Counted from the first letter of the stretch, positions 1 through 9,617 are shown. The stretch: 64,000 nucleotides of DNA from Celeribacter naphthalenivorans (GCF_020524585.1 NZ_JAIVLK010000004.1:62001-126000); one strand, 5' to 3'. Program-made: numbers and translations. Notes: generated by a model not told the origin, from the letters alone.

Positions 1-385
1 CAAGCGCGCTCACGATGCCTTCGGGGGCCATGCCGGTGTCAAAGAGTATGAGTTCCGAACCGGTATTCACCAGCGTCGGCGTAAAGAAAAACTGCGCGGC
101 ATCAGAGGGGATGAAGGCGGCCTCAGAGGCGGCGGCAAACTCTTCGTCAGAGGCATTGAGGCCAAAGATCGTGTGCGGGTCGGGCACGGTGCGGGTGCCG
201 GCCAAAAGCGTCGTGACCTCGAAATTCCCGAGTGTGAAGCGACGATAGGGAGCGAGAGCCGCGCCCATCATCGGCGCCTCGGCGCGGGCGCCGAAGGGCA
301 GGCTGGCGGCCACGGGCACAGCGGCGGCGCCCAGCAAAAGATGGCGGCGGGACAGATAAGGCGTTCTCAGAGAAGAGTTTTTCAT
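1..385 (-). CDS. Exported MBL-fold metallo-hydrolase (3' end outside window)
   Basis: The first 128 residues are visible; the gene runs off the left edge. The start is the ATG at 383-385. The N-terminus has a Tat-type signal (SRRHLLLGAAA, about residues 13-23) followed by a hydrophobic stretch ending near GARAEA, so the protein should be exported folded to the periplasm. The rest has the opening strands of a metallo-beta-lactamase fold, including NTGSELILFDTG, the usual segment before the HxHxDH metal motif, which would lie outside the window. The family covers lactonases, glyoxalase-II-like and quinone-related hydrolases; the substrate cannot be told. It is convergent with nothing in view and reads away from gltX. 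Confidence 0.8.
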   Translation of the reverse strand, partial: MKNSSLRTPYLSRRHLLLGAAAVPVAASLPFGARAEAPMMGAALAPYRRFTLGNFEVTTLLAGTRTVPDPHTIFGLNASDEEFAAASEAAFIPSDAAQFFFTPTLVNTGSELILFDTGMAPEGIVSAL

Positions 386-481
386 GATGTGCGTGCTCCG
401 GTTTCGGATAAGATTGACATCAGAATAGCACAGCTTCTCATCGGCAGGATGACAATTGCGTCAGCGGCTTAGCTGAGGCAC

Positions 482-898
482 TCAGTCGTATTCCCACCAT
501 TTGTCGATCGTGGCGATGTCCTCATCCGACCAGCCGAAATGATGCGCCAACTCATGCACGGTGACATGGGACACCATCTGCTGCAGCGTCACATTCCCAC
601 GCATGCACCATTCGTCCAGAATGGGCCGACGAAACAGCCAGATTGTATCGGGCGCCATGGCCTGATCCATCGTCGATTTCTCGGTCATCGGAATGCCGGT
701 ATAGAGCCCGGTGAGCTCAAAGGGGTCTTCGAGGCCAATCTCGGCCAGCAAATCCTCCGGTGCGAAATCCATCACGGTGAGCGACACATTCGAGGCCAGC
801 ACTTTGAACGCGGGCGGCAGGTCGTTCATCGTGGCGCGGGCGATGTCCTCGATTACATCGAGATCGGGCGCGGTTGCATCAAGAAGCGGTGAAGACAT
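482..898 (-). CDS. Metallopeptidase family protein (zincin-like, HExxH)
   Basis: A 138-residue protein with the start at the ATG ending at 898; a longer reading upstream would run into gltX and is rejected. Near the C-terminus it has VHELAHHFGWSDEDI, a short HExxH zinc motif followed by a conserved glycine and acidic residues, typical of the small possible-zinc-metallopeptidase family found throughout alphaproteobacteria (COG3824 type). It has no signal peptide, so it is probably cytoplasmic. Its biological role is not known in the family. It is divergent from gltX with about 80 bp between the start codons, which must hold both promoters. The length is normal for the family. Confidence 0.82.
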   Translation of the reverse strand: MSSPLLDATAPDLDVIEDIARATMNDLPPAFKVLASNVSLTVMDFAPEDLLAEIGLEDPFELTGLYTGIPMTEKSTMDQAMAPDTIWLFRRPILDEWCMRGNVTLQQMVSHVTVHELAHHFGWSDEDIATIDKWWEYD

Positions 899-979
899 GT
901 CTGACCTCCGGTTGGGACTGGCTCCGATATGGACTCTTTGGTCGCGATATGAAAGAGGAAGCGCAACAGGAGACCCACG

Positions 980-2302
980 ATGATCGTCACACGTTTCGCG
1001 CCTTCGCCCACGGGCTTTATTCATGTCGGCAACCTGCGCACTGCGCTGTTCAACTATCTGATCACCCGCAAGGCCGGGGGGCAGTTCATTCTGCGTCTCG
1101 ACGATACGGATCAGGAGCGCTCGAAACAGGAATATGCCGATGGCATTCTCGAAGATCTCGAATGGCTGGGCTTCACTTGGGATCGGTTCGAAAAGCAATC
1201 CGAGCGTCTGGACCGCTACCACGCCGCCGCCGATGAGCTGCGCGAGAAAGGCCGTTTCTATGAGGCGTTTGAGACGCCGACCGAACTGGACCTGAAGCGC
1301 AAGAAACAGCTCAATATGGGCAAGCCGCCGGTTTACGACCGGGCCGCTTTGGCGCTCACTGAGGCCGAAAAAGACGCGCTGCGGGCCGAGCGTGGCGATG
1401 GTGTCTGGCGCTTCAAGCTCGATCAGGAGCGCATCGAGTGGAATGACGGCATTCTGGGCGACATCTCAATCGATGCGGCCTCCGTGTCCGATCCGGTGCT
1501 GATCCGCGCCGACGGGCAGTTCCTCTACACGCTGGCCTCCGTCTGCGATGACGTCGATTTCGGCGTGACCAACATCGTGCGCGGCTCTGACCACGTGACC
1601 AACACTGCGACGCAAATTCAGATCATCGAAGCACTTGGCGGCTCAGTCCCGTCTTTTGCGCACCACTCTTTGCTCACTGGCCCGCAAGGCGAGGCGCTGT
1701 CGAAACGTCTCGGCACTTTGTCCTTGCGCGACTTGCGCGCGGCGGGGGTCGAACCGATGGCGCTTTTGTCCCTGATGGCGCGTCTCGGCTCGTCGCAGCC
1801 GGTCGAGCTTCGGACCTCCATGGAGGAGCTGATCGAAGGCTTCGATCTGTCGCACTTCGGCGCAGCACCCACGAAATTCGACAGCCAGGACCTGTTCTCC
1901 CTGACGTCGCAGATCAACCACGCGAAACCCTTTGCGGATGTCGCGGACGACGTGGCCGCACTCGGTGTGCCTGCGGAAATCGCCGAGCCGTTCTGGACCG
2001 TCGTGCGTGAAAACATCACTGTCAAAGCCGATATGAAAGGCTGGTGGGAGTTGTTCCGCGATGGGGCCGCGCCGCTGGTCGACGATGAGGACAAGGACTT
2101 CATCAATGAGGCCTTCGCCATGCTGCCCGAGCCGCCCTACACGGCGGACAGTTGGAAAGAGTGGACGACGGCTGTGAAAGAGGCGACGGGCCGTAAGGGC
2201 AAGGGTCTGTTCATGCCGCTGCGCAAGGCCGTGACCGGCATGGCGCATGGCCCGGACATGTCCAACGTCCTGCCGCTGATGCAGAAAAAGCCGACACTTT
2301 AA
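980..2302 (+). CDS. gltX: Glutamate--tRNA ligase
   Basis: Class I aminoacyl-tRNA synthetase of 440 residues that charges glutamate onto tRNA in the cytoplasm. The N-terminal Rossmann domain has the HIGH-type motif HVGN (residues 15-18) after RFAPSPTG, and the KMSKS-type loop appears as ALSKRLG (about residues 239-245). The C-terminal helical part is the anticodon-binding region. The ATG start at 980 has an AGGAG element at 969-973. The length fits the second GltX of alphaproteobacteria, which commonly carry two copies, one often misacylating tRNA-Gln before amidotransferase correction; which role this copy has cannot be decided here. It ends in an intrinsic terminator, so it is a one-gene transcript. 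Confidence 0.95.
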   Translation: MIVTRFAPSPTGFIHVGNLRTALFNYLITRKAGGQFILRLDDTDQERSKQEYADGILEDLEWLGFTWDRFEKQSERLDRYHAAADELREKGRFYEAFETPTELDLKRKKQLNMGKPPVYDRAALALTEAEKDALRAERGDGVWRFKLDQERIEWNDGILGDISIDAASVSDPVLIRADGQFLYTLASVCDDVDFGVTNIVRGSDHVTNTATQIQIIEALGGSVPSFAHHSLLTGPQGEALSKRLGTLSLRDLRAAGVEPMALLSLMARLGSSQPVELRTSMEELIEGFDLSHFGAAPTKFDSQDLFSLTSQINHAKPFADVADDVAALGVPAEIAEPFWTVVRENITVKADMKGWWELFRDGAAPLVDDEDKDFINEAFAMLPEPPYTADSWKEWTTAVKEATGRKGKGLFMPLRKAVTGMAHGPDMSNVLPLMQKKPTL

Positions 2303-2325
2303 TCGCTTCTGTTCAAAATCACACA

Positions 2326-2362
2326 AAAAGCCGCCTCGGGATCGCCCGCATGGCGGCTTTTT
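2326..2362 (+). terminator. Intrinsic terminator after gltX
   Basis: A 10-bp perfect stem (AAAAGCCGCC with GGCGGCTTTT) closes a 16-nt loop and ends in a T run, 24 bases after the gltX stop codon. The flanking A and T tracts make it potentially bidirectional. Confidence 0.85.
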
Positions 2363-2445
2363 ACTGTCGAAATGTCGTAAGTTTCCTATCGGAAATATTT
2401 TCGGCTTGTCCCGAATCTTGCGCTTGCATAATGTCGCCGCAAATC

Positions 2446-2600
2446 GTGCGTTGGGAGAAGGGACATCCCTACCGAAGGAGCAACCGCCCCGGAAAACTCT
2501 CAGGTAAACGGACCTTCGCACGGTCAAGGACTCTGGAGAGAGGGGTGTGAAACCTCCGCCGAAGGGATAACGATCTCAGGCACATAGGACAGAGGGGGCA
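2446..2600 (+). ncRNA. Tandem glycine riboswitch
   Basis: Two glycine aptamers in a row lie in the leader of gcvT. The first (about 2446-2521) has GGGAGAAGGG, then CCGAAGGAGCAA and ACTCTCAGGTAAACGGAC. The second (about 2526-2597) has CTCTGGAGAG, then CCGAAGGGATAA and ATCTCAGGCACATAGGACAG. These are the conserved blocks of the glycine riboswitch family, and the short linker is usual for the two-aptamer form. Glycine binding typically turns on the downstream glycine-cleavage operon, which is exactly the neighbour here. A weak promoter may lie just upstream (TTGTCC at 2406, TAATGT at 2429, 17-bp spacing). Confidence 0.93.
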
Positions 2601-2657
2601 TCAAAACGGCACCGACGGCTTAGGGTCGTGGTGCCACAGAGATGCAAAGGGGATAGA

Positions 2658-3797
2658 ATGTCGGATCAGGCGACGGCGCTCATGCGCACACCGCTCTATG
2701 AGTTTCACATCGCGCAGGGCGCCAAGATGGTGCCGTTCGCGGGCTATGAAATGCCGGTGCAATATCCCATGGGCGTGATGAAAGAGCACCTGCACACGCG
2801 GGCGGGCGCGGGGCTTTTCGATGTGTCGCATATGGGGCAGGTGATGCTCACCTCTCCTGAAGGGGTTGAGGCGCTGGCTCTGGCCTTGGAAAGCATCGTG
2901 CCCGTGGATGTTCTGGGCCTTGCGCCGGGGCGTCAACGCTATGGGATTTTCATCGATGAGACGGGTGGCATTCTCGACGATCTGATGATTTCCAACACCG
3001 GCGACGGGCTGTTTCTGGTCGTGAACGCCGCTTGTAAGGTGGAAGACATCGCGCATCTGAATGCCGCCCTGCCGGATCATATCACGGTCACCGAAATCAC
3101 CGACCGCGCGCTTTTGGCGCTGCAAGGCCCGATGGCCGAGGCGGCGCTGGCGCGTTTGGTGCCGCAGGTCACGGAGTTGAAATTCATGGATTCCGTGCGC
3201 ATCACGGTTGATGCCGTCGAGTGGTGGATTTCGCGCTCCGGCTACACTGGCGAAGATGGGTTTGAAATCTCGATCCCCGCCGCTCTTGCGACGGACATCG
3301 CCGAAAAACTGGTTGCCATGGACGAGGTCGACCCCATCGGGCTCGGGGCTCGCGACAGCCTGCGGCTGGAAGCCGGGCTCTGCCTCTATGGCCATGACAT
3401 CGACGCCACAACTTCGCCGGTCGAGGGCAATATCGCCTGGGCGATCCAAAAGGTGCGCCGCTCCGGTGGTGCCCGCGAAGGCGGCTTCCCCGGCGCGGAT
3501 CGTATCCTCTCAGAACTTCATAACGGCGCAGAGCGCAAACGCGTTGGCCTTCTGCCGCAAGGCCGCGCGCCGATGCGCGAGGGCACGCCGCTTTTTGCCA
3601 CCGCTGAGAGCGACGACCAGATCGGCGAAATCACCTCTGGCGGCTTTGGCCCCTCGGCCCAATGCCCCGTTGCTATGGGCTATCTGCCTATCGCTTTCTG
3701 CCAAAACGGCACCGAAATCTTCGCGGAACTGCGCGGCAAACGCCTGCCTGTGACGGTCGCTCCGATGCCGTTCCACGCCACCTCTTACAAACGCTAA
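2658..3797 (+). CDS. gcvT: Glycine cleavage system T protein (aminomethyltransferase)
   Basis: GcvT takes the aminomethyl group from lipoyl-GcvH, releases ammonia and passes the one-carbon unit to tetrahydrofolate. The protein has 379 residues with the start at the ATG at 2658 behind AAAGGGG; the upstream GTG at 2628 lacks a Shine-Dalgarno sequence. The N-terminal folate-binding domain has MPVQYPMGVMKEHLHTR and GLFDVSHMGQ, and SRSGYTGEDGFEI and LGARDSLRLEAGLCLYG follow in the usual order; a C-terminal barrel closes the protein. It is the first gene of gcvTHP, directly after the glycine riboswitch, with 20 bp to gcvH. Confidence 0.96.
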   Translation: MSDQATALMRTPLYEFHIAQGAKMVPFAGYEMPVQYPMGVMKEHLHTRAGAGLFDVSHMGQVMLTSPEGVEALALALESIVPVDVLGLAPGRQRYGIFIDETGGILDDLMISNTGDGLFLVVNAACKVEDIAHLNAALPDHITVTEITDRALLALQGPMAEAALARLVPQVTELKFMDSVRITVDAVEWWISRSGYTGEDGFEISIPAALATDIAEKLVAMDEVDPIGLGARDSLRLEAGLCLYGHDIDATTSPVEGNIAWAIQKVRRSGGAREGGFPGADRILSELHNGAERKRVGLLPQGRAPMREGTPLFATAESDDQIGEITSGGFGPSAQCPVAMGYLPIAFCQNGTEIFAELRGKRLPVTVAPMPFHATSYKR

Positions 3798-3817
3798 ACT
3801 CTATAGGGACCAAGACT

Positions 3818-4189
3818 ATGGCCGCTGACATCAAATTCACCGAAGAACACGAATGGCTCCGCGTCGAGGACGATCTGATCGTTGTCGGCATCACCGAACA
3901 CGCCGCCGAGCAACTGGGCGATGTGGTCTTCATCGAACTGCCCGAGGAAGGCACCACCGTGTCGAAAGACGATGAGGTCGTGGTGATCGAAAGCGTCAAA
4001 GCCGCCTCCGACATTTTGGCACCTCTGGACGGTGAAATCGTCGAGGTGAACGACCCGCTGACTGAAGATCCGGGCAAGGTCGGCGAGGACCCGATGGGCG
4101 ACGCGTGGTTCTTTAAAATGAAGATCGAAGACCTCTCCGCGCTCGACGACTTCATGTCGGAAGCGGAATACAAAGACTTCATCTCGTAA
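3818..4189 (+). CDS. gcvH: Glycine cleavage system H protein
   Basis: GcvH is the 123-residue lipoyl carrier that shuttles the methylamine arm between GcvP, GcvT and the dihydrolipoamide dehydrogenase. The lipoylated lysine is K61 in ESVKAAS, set in the beta-hairpin of a biotinyl/lipoyl fold; EHEWLRVEDD and ITEHAAEQLGDVVFIELPE are family hallmarks. The start is the ATG at 3818; a longer in-frame extension would overlap gcvT and is not used. It lies 12 bp before gcvP in one operon. Length and motifs are normal. Confidence 0.96.
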   Translation: MAADIKFTEEHEWLRVEDDLIVVGITEHAAEQLGDVVFIELPEEGTTVSKDDEVVVIESVKAASDILAPLDGEIVEVNDPLTEDPGKVGEDPMGDAWFFKMKIEDLSALDDFMSEAEYKDFIS

Positions 4190-4201
4190 GGAACGCGCAC
4201 C

Positions 4202-7048
4202 GTGGCCTATACCCCGTCGAGCTATAACCCCTATGATTTCGCCAACCGCCGGCACATCGGCCCGTCTCCCGACGAGATGGCCGAAATGCTCAAAGTGATC
4301 GGCGCCACGTCTCTCGATGCCTTGATCGACGAGACCGTGCCGATGGCGATCCGTCAGATGGAGCCGCTCGACTGGGCGCCGATGACCGAACATGAGGTTC
4401 TGGGCCATATCCGCAAGGTGGCCAAACGCAATCTTGTGATGACCTCTCTGATCGGGCAGGGCTTCTACGGCACGGCCACGCCGCCCGCGATCCAGCGCAA
4501 TATCCTCGAAAATCCCGCGTGGTACACGGCCTACACGCCCTACCAGCCGGAGATCGCGCAGGGGCGGTTGGAGGCTTTGCTGAACTTCCAGACCATGGTC
4601 AGCGACCTCACCGGCCTGCCGGTCGCTAACGCGTCTCTCTTGGACGAGGCCACCGCCTGCGCCGAGGCGATGACCATGGCGCAGCGCGTCGCGAAATCGA
4701 AGGCCAAGGCGTTTTTCATCGACGAGAACTGTCATCCGCAGAACATCGAGGTGATGAAAACCCGCGCGGCTCCTCTGGGGATCGAGCTGATCATCGCCGA
4801 TCCTCGCGCTTTGGTGCCCGCAGATGTTTTCGGCGCGATCTTCCAATATCCCGGCACCTACGGCGATGTGCAGGATTTCACCGCCCAGATCGCCGCGCTG
4901 CATGAGGTCAAAGCCGTGGCGGTCATGGCGACCGACCTGATGGCGCTCACGATGCTCAAGGAACCGGGCGCGATGGATGCCGACATTGCCGTCGGCTCGG
5001 CGCAGCGTTTTGGTGTGCCGATGGGCTTCGGTGGACCGCATGCCGCCTTCATGTCCTGCAAGGACGAGATGAAACGGTCGATGCCCGGCCGCATCGTCGG
5101 CGTGTCTGTGGATGCCAGCGGCAACCGTGCTTACCGCCTGTCGCTCCAGACCCGTGAACAACATATCCGCCGTGAAAAGGCGACCTCGAACGTCTGCACC
5201 GCGCAGGCCTTGCTCGCCGTCATGGCGTCCTTCTATGCCGTCTTCCACGGGCCGCAGGGTTTGCGCGCCATTGGCGAACAGATTCACGCCAAGGCGGTGA
5301 AACTGGCCGAGGGTCTCAAATCCGAAGGCTTCAAAGTCTCGCCCGCCGCGTTTTACGACACGATCACGGTCGAGGTCGGCGCGATGCAGGGCGTGATCCT
5401 GCGCTCTGCTGTTTCCGAAGGTCTGAACCTGCGCAAGGTGGGCAAGGATCGGATCGGGATTTCGATGGACGAAATGGCCGATGACGAGGTGATTTCCAAG
5501 GTTTGGCGGGCCTTCGGCCATGAGGCGGAGGTGCCAAACGGTTTCCCCGGCCTCGGTTTCCCGGAAAAGCTTGTGCGCGAGAGCGCCTATCTGGAGCATC
5601 CGATCTTCGGCATGAACCGTGCCGAGGGCGAAATGATGCGCTATATGCGGCGTCTGGCCGACCGCGATCTGGCATTGGACCGCGCGATGATCCCGCTTGG
5701 GTCTTGTACGATGAAGCTCAACGCGGCCGTCGAAATGATGCCGATCACTTGGCCGGAATTCAACGCCATTCACCCCTACGCGCCGGAGGATCAGAGCGAA
5801 GGCTATCGCTACATGATCGACGATCTGAGCGCGAAGCTCTGCGAAATCACCGGCTATGATGCCATGTCGATGCAGCCGAATTCCGGCGCGCAGGGCGAAT
5901 ATGCCGGGCTTTTGACCATTCGGGCTTACCATCGTGCAAACGGGCAGGGCGGGCGCAATATCTGTCTCATTCCGATGTCCGCGCATGGCACCAACCCGGC
6001 CTCCGCGCAGATGGTCGGCCTCAAGGTCGTGGTGGTGAAAACCGCCGAAAATGGCGATGTTGATCTTGAAGATTTCCGCGCCAAGGCCGAAGCGGCGGGG
6101 GATAAACTCGCCGCCTGCATGATCACCTACCCCTCGACGCATGGCGTGTTTGAGGAGACGGTGAAAGAGGTCTGCCGCATCACGCATGACCATGGCGGGC
6201 AGGTCTATCTCGATGGCGCGAACCTCAACGCCTTGGTGGGCCTCGCGAAACCCGGCGAGATCGGCTCCGACGTGTCGCACCTCAACCTGCACAAGACCTT
6301 CTGCATACCGCATGGCGGCGGCGGTCCGGGCATGGGGCCGATCGGTGTCAAAGCGCACCTTGCCCGCTTCCTTCCCGGTGCCCCGGATGGCTCCGGAGAT
6401 ATGGGCCCGGTGTCGGGGGCGAATTTCGGCTCCGCCTCGATCCTGCCGATCTCCTGGGCGTACTGCATGCTGATGGGCGGCGCGGGTCTGACGCAGGCGA
6501 CAAAGGTGGCGATCCTGAACGCCAACTACATTGCCGCGCGGCTGAGCGACGCTTTCCCGGTGCTTTACAAAGGCAAACAGGGTCGTGTGGCGCATGAGTG
6601 CATCGTCGATCCGCGCGCTTTTGAGAAGACCACGGACGTCACCGTCGATGACATCGCAAAACGCCTGATCGACAGCGGGTTTCACGCGCCGACCATGTCC
6701 TTCCCTGTCCCCGGCACCTTGATGATCGAGCCGACGGAGAGCGAGACCAAGGCCGAGTTGGATCGGTTCTGTGAGGCCATGTTGTCGATCCGTCATGAGA
6801 TCGCACAGATCGAGGCGGGTGAGCTGCCGCAAGACAACAACCCGCTGAAACACGCGCCGCATACGGTCAATGATCTGGTCGCCGACTGGGATCGGCCTTA
6901 TCCGCGCGAACAGGGATGCTTCCCGCCGGGCGCCTTCCGCGTCGACAAATATTGGCCGCCTGTGGGCCGCGTCGACAACGCCTATGGCGACCGCAATCTG
7001 ATCTGCCTCTGCCCGCCGCCCGAGAGCTATATCGAAGCGGCGGAGTGA
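4202..7048 (+). CDS. gcvP: Glycine dehydrogenase (decarboxylating), P protein
   Basis: PLP enzyme that decarboxylates glycine and loads the aminomethyl group on GcvH. It is one chain of 948 residues carrying both the N-terminal (inactive-like) and C-terminal (catalytic) halves, not the split GcvPA/GcvPB form. The PLP lysine is about K698 in [18 protein letters not shown]. Conserved blocks include RHIGPS near the N-terminus, [12 protein letters not shown] and [11 protein letters not shown]. Translation starts with GTG at 4202, with AAGGAAC upstream. It is the last gene of gcvTHP; the lpd partner is not in the window. Confidence 0.96.
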   Translation: MAYTPSSYNPYDFANRRHIGPSPDEMAEMLKVIGATSLDALIDETVPMAIRQMEPLDWAPMTEHEVLGHIRKVAKRNLVMTSLIGQGFYGTATPPAIQRNILENPAWYTAYTPYQPEIAQGRLEALLNFQTMVSDLTGLPVANASLLDEATACAEAMTMAQRVAKSKAKAFFIDENCHPQNIEVMKTRAAPLGIELIIADPRALVPADVFGAIFQYPGTYGDVQDFTAQIAALHEVKAVAVMATDLMALTMLKEPGAMDADIAVGSAQRFGVPMGFGGPHAAFMSCKDEMKRSMPGRIVGVSVDASGNRAYRLSLQTREQHIRREKATSNVCTAQALLAVMASFYAVFHGPQGLRAIGEQIHAKAVKLAEGLKSEGFKVSPAAFYDTITVEVGAMQGVILRSAVSEGLNLRKVGKDRIGISMDEMADDEVISKVWRAFGHEAEVPNGFPGLGFPEKLVRESAYLEHPIFGMNRAEGEMMRYMRRLADRDLALDRAMIPLGSCTMKLNAAVEMMPITWPEFNAIHPYAPEDQSEGYRYMIDDLSAKLCEITGYDAMSMQPNSGAQGEYAGLLTIRAYHRANGQGGRNICLIPMSAHGTNPASAQMVGLKVVVVKTAENGDVDLEDFRAKAEAAGDKLAACMITYPSTHGVFEETVKEVCRITHDHGGQVYLDGANLNALVGLAKPGEIGSDVSHLNLHKTFCIPHGGGGPGMGPIGVKAHLARFLPGAPDGSGDMGPVSGANFGSASILPISWAYCMLMGGAGLTQATKVAILNANYIAARLSDAFPVLYKGKQGRVAHECIVDPRAFEKTTDVTVDDIAKRLIDSGFHAPTMSFPVPGTLMIEPTESETKAELDRFCEAMLSIRHEIAQIEAGELPQDNNPLKHAPHTVNDLVADWDRPYPREQGCFPPGAFRVDKYWPPVGRVDNAYGDRNLICLCPPPESYIEAAE

Positions 7049-7148
7049 GGCTGTGATCGCAGGTCGAAACAGAGACAGTTCGCCCTCTTGAACAGAGTTG
7101 TGTCAGGTTGCATATATTCTGCAGTCTGAATGTGAAAGGAGGCAGGCC

Positions 7149-7610
7149 ATGGCCGCCGCTCTTGAGAAAACCGATGTGAAACTGGCCTGTCCGACCTGTG
7201 GTCAAGTCAACCGTGTTCCCGTGGCAAAACTCACCGCAGGTCCGAAATGTGGCACCTGTGGTGAGCCGCTGATGTCCGGCAAAGTGGCAGAACTCGACCC
7301 TAAGGGGCTTGAGGCGCTGTCGAAAAAGGATGATCTGCCGGTGCTGGTGGACTTTTGGGCGCCGTGGTGTGGGCCGTGCCGAATGATGGCGCCGGAATTC
7401 GCGAAAGCGGCGCAGGAGCTTAAGGGCCGCGCGCGCTTTGCCAAGATCAACACCGAAGATCACCCCAACGTGTCGATGAAAAACGGCATTCGCGGCATCC
7501 CCGCGCTGATCCTCTACCAAGGCGGCAAGGAAGTGGCCCGCATCGCCGGCGCCCGCCCGGCGCGTGACATTGTGGCTTTTGTCGAACAAAACGGCAAATT
7601 GCCGCGCTGA
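7149..7610 (+). CDS. trxC: Thioredoxin 2 (zinc-ribbon thioredoxin)
   Basis: Cytoplasmic disulfide reductase of 153 residues. An N-terminal zinc ribbon with CPTC (C14, C17) and CGTC (C34, C37) marks it as thioredoxin-2 rather than thioredoxin-1. The thioredoxin domain follows, with the active site WAPWCGPC (C74, C77) and the cis-proline segment GIRGIPALILY. The start at ATG 7149 follows a strong AAAGGAGG; a longer reading from 7098 lacks such a site. This class is often induced by oxidative stress in proteobacteria, but no OxyR site was recognised here. A GC-rich hairpin follows the gene. Confidence 0.93.
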   Translation: MAAALEKTDVKLACPTCGQVNRVPVAKLTAGPKCGTCGEPLMSGKVAELDPKGLEALSKKDDLPVLVDFWAPWCGPCRMMAPEFAKAAQELKGRARFAKINTEDHPNVSMKNGIRGIPALILYQGGKEVARIAGARPARDIVAFVEQNGKLPR

Positions 7611-7619
7611 CGCCGGGGG

Positions 7620-7643
7620 CGGGCCGCTTGACTTTGCGGCCCG
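7620..7643 (+). terminator. Hairpin after trxC
   Basis: A perfect 8-bp stem (CGGGCCGC with GCGGCCCG, 8-nt loop) begins 10 bases after the trxC stop. The T-rich tract after it is weak, so termination efficiency is uncertain. Confidence 0.6.
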
Positions 7644-7780
7644 AAATGCCCAATTCTTTAATCGAAAGCGTTTCGCATTAAATCTGCGTCACAGATTTGG
7701 TGTGAAGCGCTCGCAACGCTTGTATGTTGCACTGCGTTTTTCTTTTTCCTGTCTCAGATCAAAAGAAAAACGCGTTAAGT

Positions 7781-7856
<76 letters not shown>

Positions 7857-8012
7857 ATTTTCCAAATCGTGTCATTGGACCATAAGAGTGCATATTTGGA
7901 GCATAAACGCGCATCTAAGTGTCAAGAAAATTCTAAAGCACAAGATGTAGTAGATGCTTCACAGGTCCCACACGAACACGCTCCGTTTTCAGCTCTCTCC
8001 GAAAGGTCTCCG

Positions 8013-8597
8013 ATGTCCGAAAATCGCTATGGCGTGATCTCTGGTGTGCAAAGCGCGGAGGATCGGCAGCTCGCGATTGCACGGCTTGAAGCGGAAGGCA
8101 TTCCGACGGACCGGATTTTTGCGACCGACCCAGAAGAGCCAAATGCACCGCCCGTCTGGCTTCACGATCTGAGTACAGACGCGGAACTGATCGCCCCGTC
8201 TCTGAGCGACCTCAACCTTTCAACACAAGGCATCGCCGCCACGGTCGAGGCCGCGCGGGAGTTGGGCATTCATATCCGCTGCCTTGATGAGGCATTCGAC
8301 AGCCGAAACGATTGGCAGTCTCAAGTCAGGACTTTGCTGAGGGCTCTCAATCGCCTCGACCGCAAAGGCTTCTCGGACCGGACCAAGATCGCACTGCAAG
8401 AGGCCAAGGCCCGTGGTCAGCGTCTGGGGCGTAAGCCGAGCATGACAGATCTGCGAAAAGCTGTTGCCATCCAAATGATTGAGGCGGGGTACAAAGGGAC
8501 AAAGATATGGAAAACCCTCGCGGTTCTGGAAGGGCCACCGATCAGCCAATCGGCCTATTACCTATGGCAGAAAACATGGTTGGCTGAGAGGGAGTGA
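8013..8597 (+). CDS. Serine-resolvase-like protein lacking catalytic arginines
   Basis: A 194-residue protein just after the tRNA. The N-terminal part resembles the serine recombinase catalytic domain (RYGVIS at 5-10, then EDRQLAIARLEAEGIPTDRIFATDPE and a helix with ELGIHIRCLDEAFDS). The C-terminal part, about 115-194, resembles the E helix and helix-turn-helix (ALQEAKARGQRLGRKP, then a helical region). Ser10 could match the nucleophile, but the arginine of YxRVS is replaced and the conserved DRLGRS block reads LSDLNLST, losing both arginines. It is therefore probably not an active recombinase and may be a DNA-binding protein (inference). The start is the ATG at 8013; longer readings run into the tRNA. 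Confidence 0.7.
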   Translation: MSENRYGVISGVQSAEDRQLAIARLEAEGIPTDRIFATDPEEPNAPPVWLHDLSTDAELIAPSLSDLNLSTQGIAATVEAARELGIHIRCLDEAFDSRNDWQSQVRTLLRALNRLDRKGFSDRTKIALQEAKARGQRLGRKPSMTDLRKAVAIQMIEAGYKGTKIWKTLAVLEGPPISQSAYYLWQKTWLAERE

Positions 8598-8712
8598 TCA
8601 GACGAGAAGAGCGGAAAGCTGGCGAATTGTGGTGCGGCATGGCAACCGCAGCGACGTCGGCCGAGCAGTCACTCGAACAACCCGCAGCGTAATGGGCGGA
8701 AAGAAGTTGTTC

Positions 8713-8750
8713 GAAAAAATAATGAAGCGAAGGAAGCCATTGCTTCATTA
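8713..8750 (-). terminator. Intrinsic terminator (minus strand)
   Basis: Read on the minus strand, TAATGAAGC pairs with GCTTCATTA (9 bp, 13-nt loop) and is followed by six T. It sits at the stop of a short minus-strand reading frame (8748-8960), implying that a minus-strand gene once ended here. Confidence 0.7.
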
Positions 8751-9157
8751 GTTGGTCCACAAATCATCGGGGCCGAGATAGCTCAGGTCGAGATGGGCAA
8801 CGTTCTGAGCCACGTTCGCCCGAAGAAGACCGCGGGCATTCGGGTTAAGCGGATGCTGTAGCTTGCCGAGCGGCGCCCGTCCGGCGACAGCACCAGCGGT
8901 TGGCCGTTTCCATGAAAGAGGCTGACTGGTGTCCCGGAAGGCGGTGATGTTGCGAACCACTGGACGTTTCCAAGGTAATTTCGCTGCGCCCAGGTCCGGT
9001 TGCCCGATGGAGAAAACTCCTGGATAAATTCGAGCTACATCGCCTGTGTCTCAGAAGTTGGCCAATCGGGTTGCGCCGACCAGACCGCGAGGCCGGGCGA
9101 GCGCAGCCAGGAGCGTAGTTCCGCACCGTTCATGAAGGTGGCGGCGGTGTCGGTAAC
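8751..9157 (-). other. Unassigned remnant left of the first IS copy
   Basis: About 400 bp between the terminator and the first IS copy. No frame is open throughout. On the minus strand a 70-codon reading ends at 8748 with LDLSYLGPDDLWTN, right at the terminator, and other frames hold protein-like stretches such as MNGAELRSWLRSPGLAVW just inside the IS boundary. This looks like the 3' part of a minus-strand gene broken by frameshifts or by the IS. The family is not recognised. Confidence 0.35.
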
Positions 9158-9242
9158 TGTGTGACGTCAGCGCCAATGGGACAGCATAGGGCGATTTGAT
9201 AAGAGAGGATTTCTGGCTCATCGTAACCACCAAGGAGTGAAG

Positions 9243-9617
9243 ATGAGACAGAAATCCGGCCCCAAACAGAGCCATGGCGAGAAGGTTGTCAAAGACATCC
9301 GGCGCGCAACCCGCAAACAGTATTCAGCGGAAGAGAAGATCAGGATCGTGTTGGATGGCCTGAAAGGTGAGGACAGCATTTCTGAGCTGTGTCGCCGGGA
9401 AGGTATCGCTCAGAGCCTGTATTACAGCTGGTCGAAGGAATTCCTCGAGGCCGGCAAGAAGCGTCTCGCCGGCGACACGGCGCGAGATGCAAACTCGACC
9501 GAAGTCAAAACCCTGCGTCGTGAATCTCGCGAACTCAAAGAAGTTGTTGCCGAGCAGGCGCTCGAGCTTCGCCTGCTCAAAAAAAGCATTCTCGGGGATG
9601 GGGGCGACGACGCATGA
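9243..9617 (+). CDS. IS3-family transposase OrfA, copy 1
   Basis: A 124-residue OrfA: an N-terminal helix-turn-helix (KQYSAEEKIRIVLDGL to SLYYSWSKEFLEAG, about residues 18-63) that binds the IS ends, then a leucine-zipper-like coiled coil (about 80-115, ending RLLKKSIL). The start is ATG 9243 behind AAGGAG. The stop overlaps the orfB start (ATGA at 9614), the usual IS3 arrangement for translational coupling or -1 frameshifting. Apparently identical to the copy at 50288-50662. Confidence 0.92.
   Translation: MRQKSGPKQSHGEKVVKDIRRATRKQYSAEEKIRIVLDGLKGEDSISELCRREGIAQSLYYSWSKEFLEAGKKRLAGDTARDANSTEVKTLRRESRELKEVVAEQALELRLLKKSILGDGGDDA

Noticed and set aside
3794-6862. A 1,022-codon open frame on the minus strand opposite gcvH and gcvP
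   Set aside because: It is the antisense shadow of two genuine, highly conserved genes; composition is skewed to His/Arg/Gly/Asp as expected from reading G+C-rich codons backwards, and no domain is seen.
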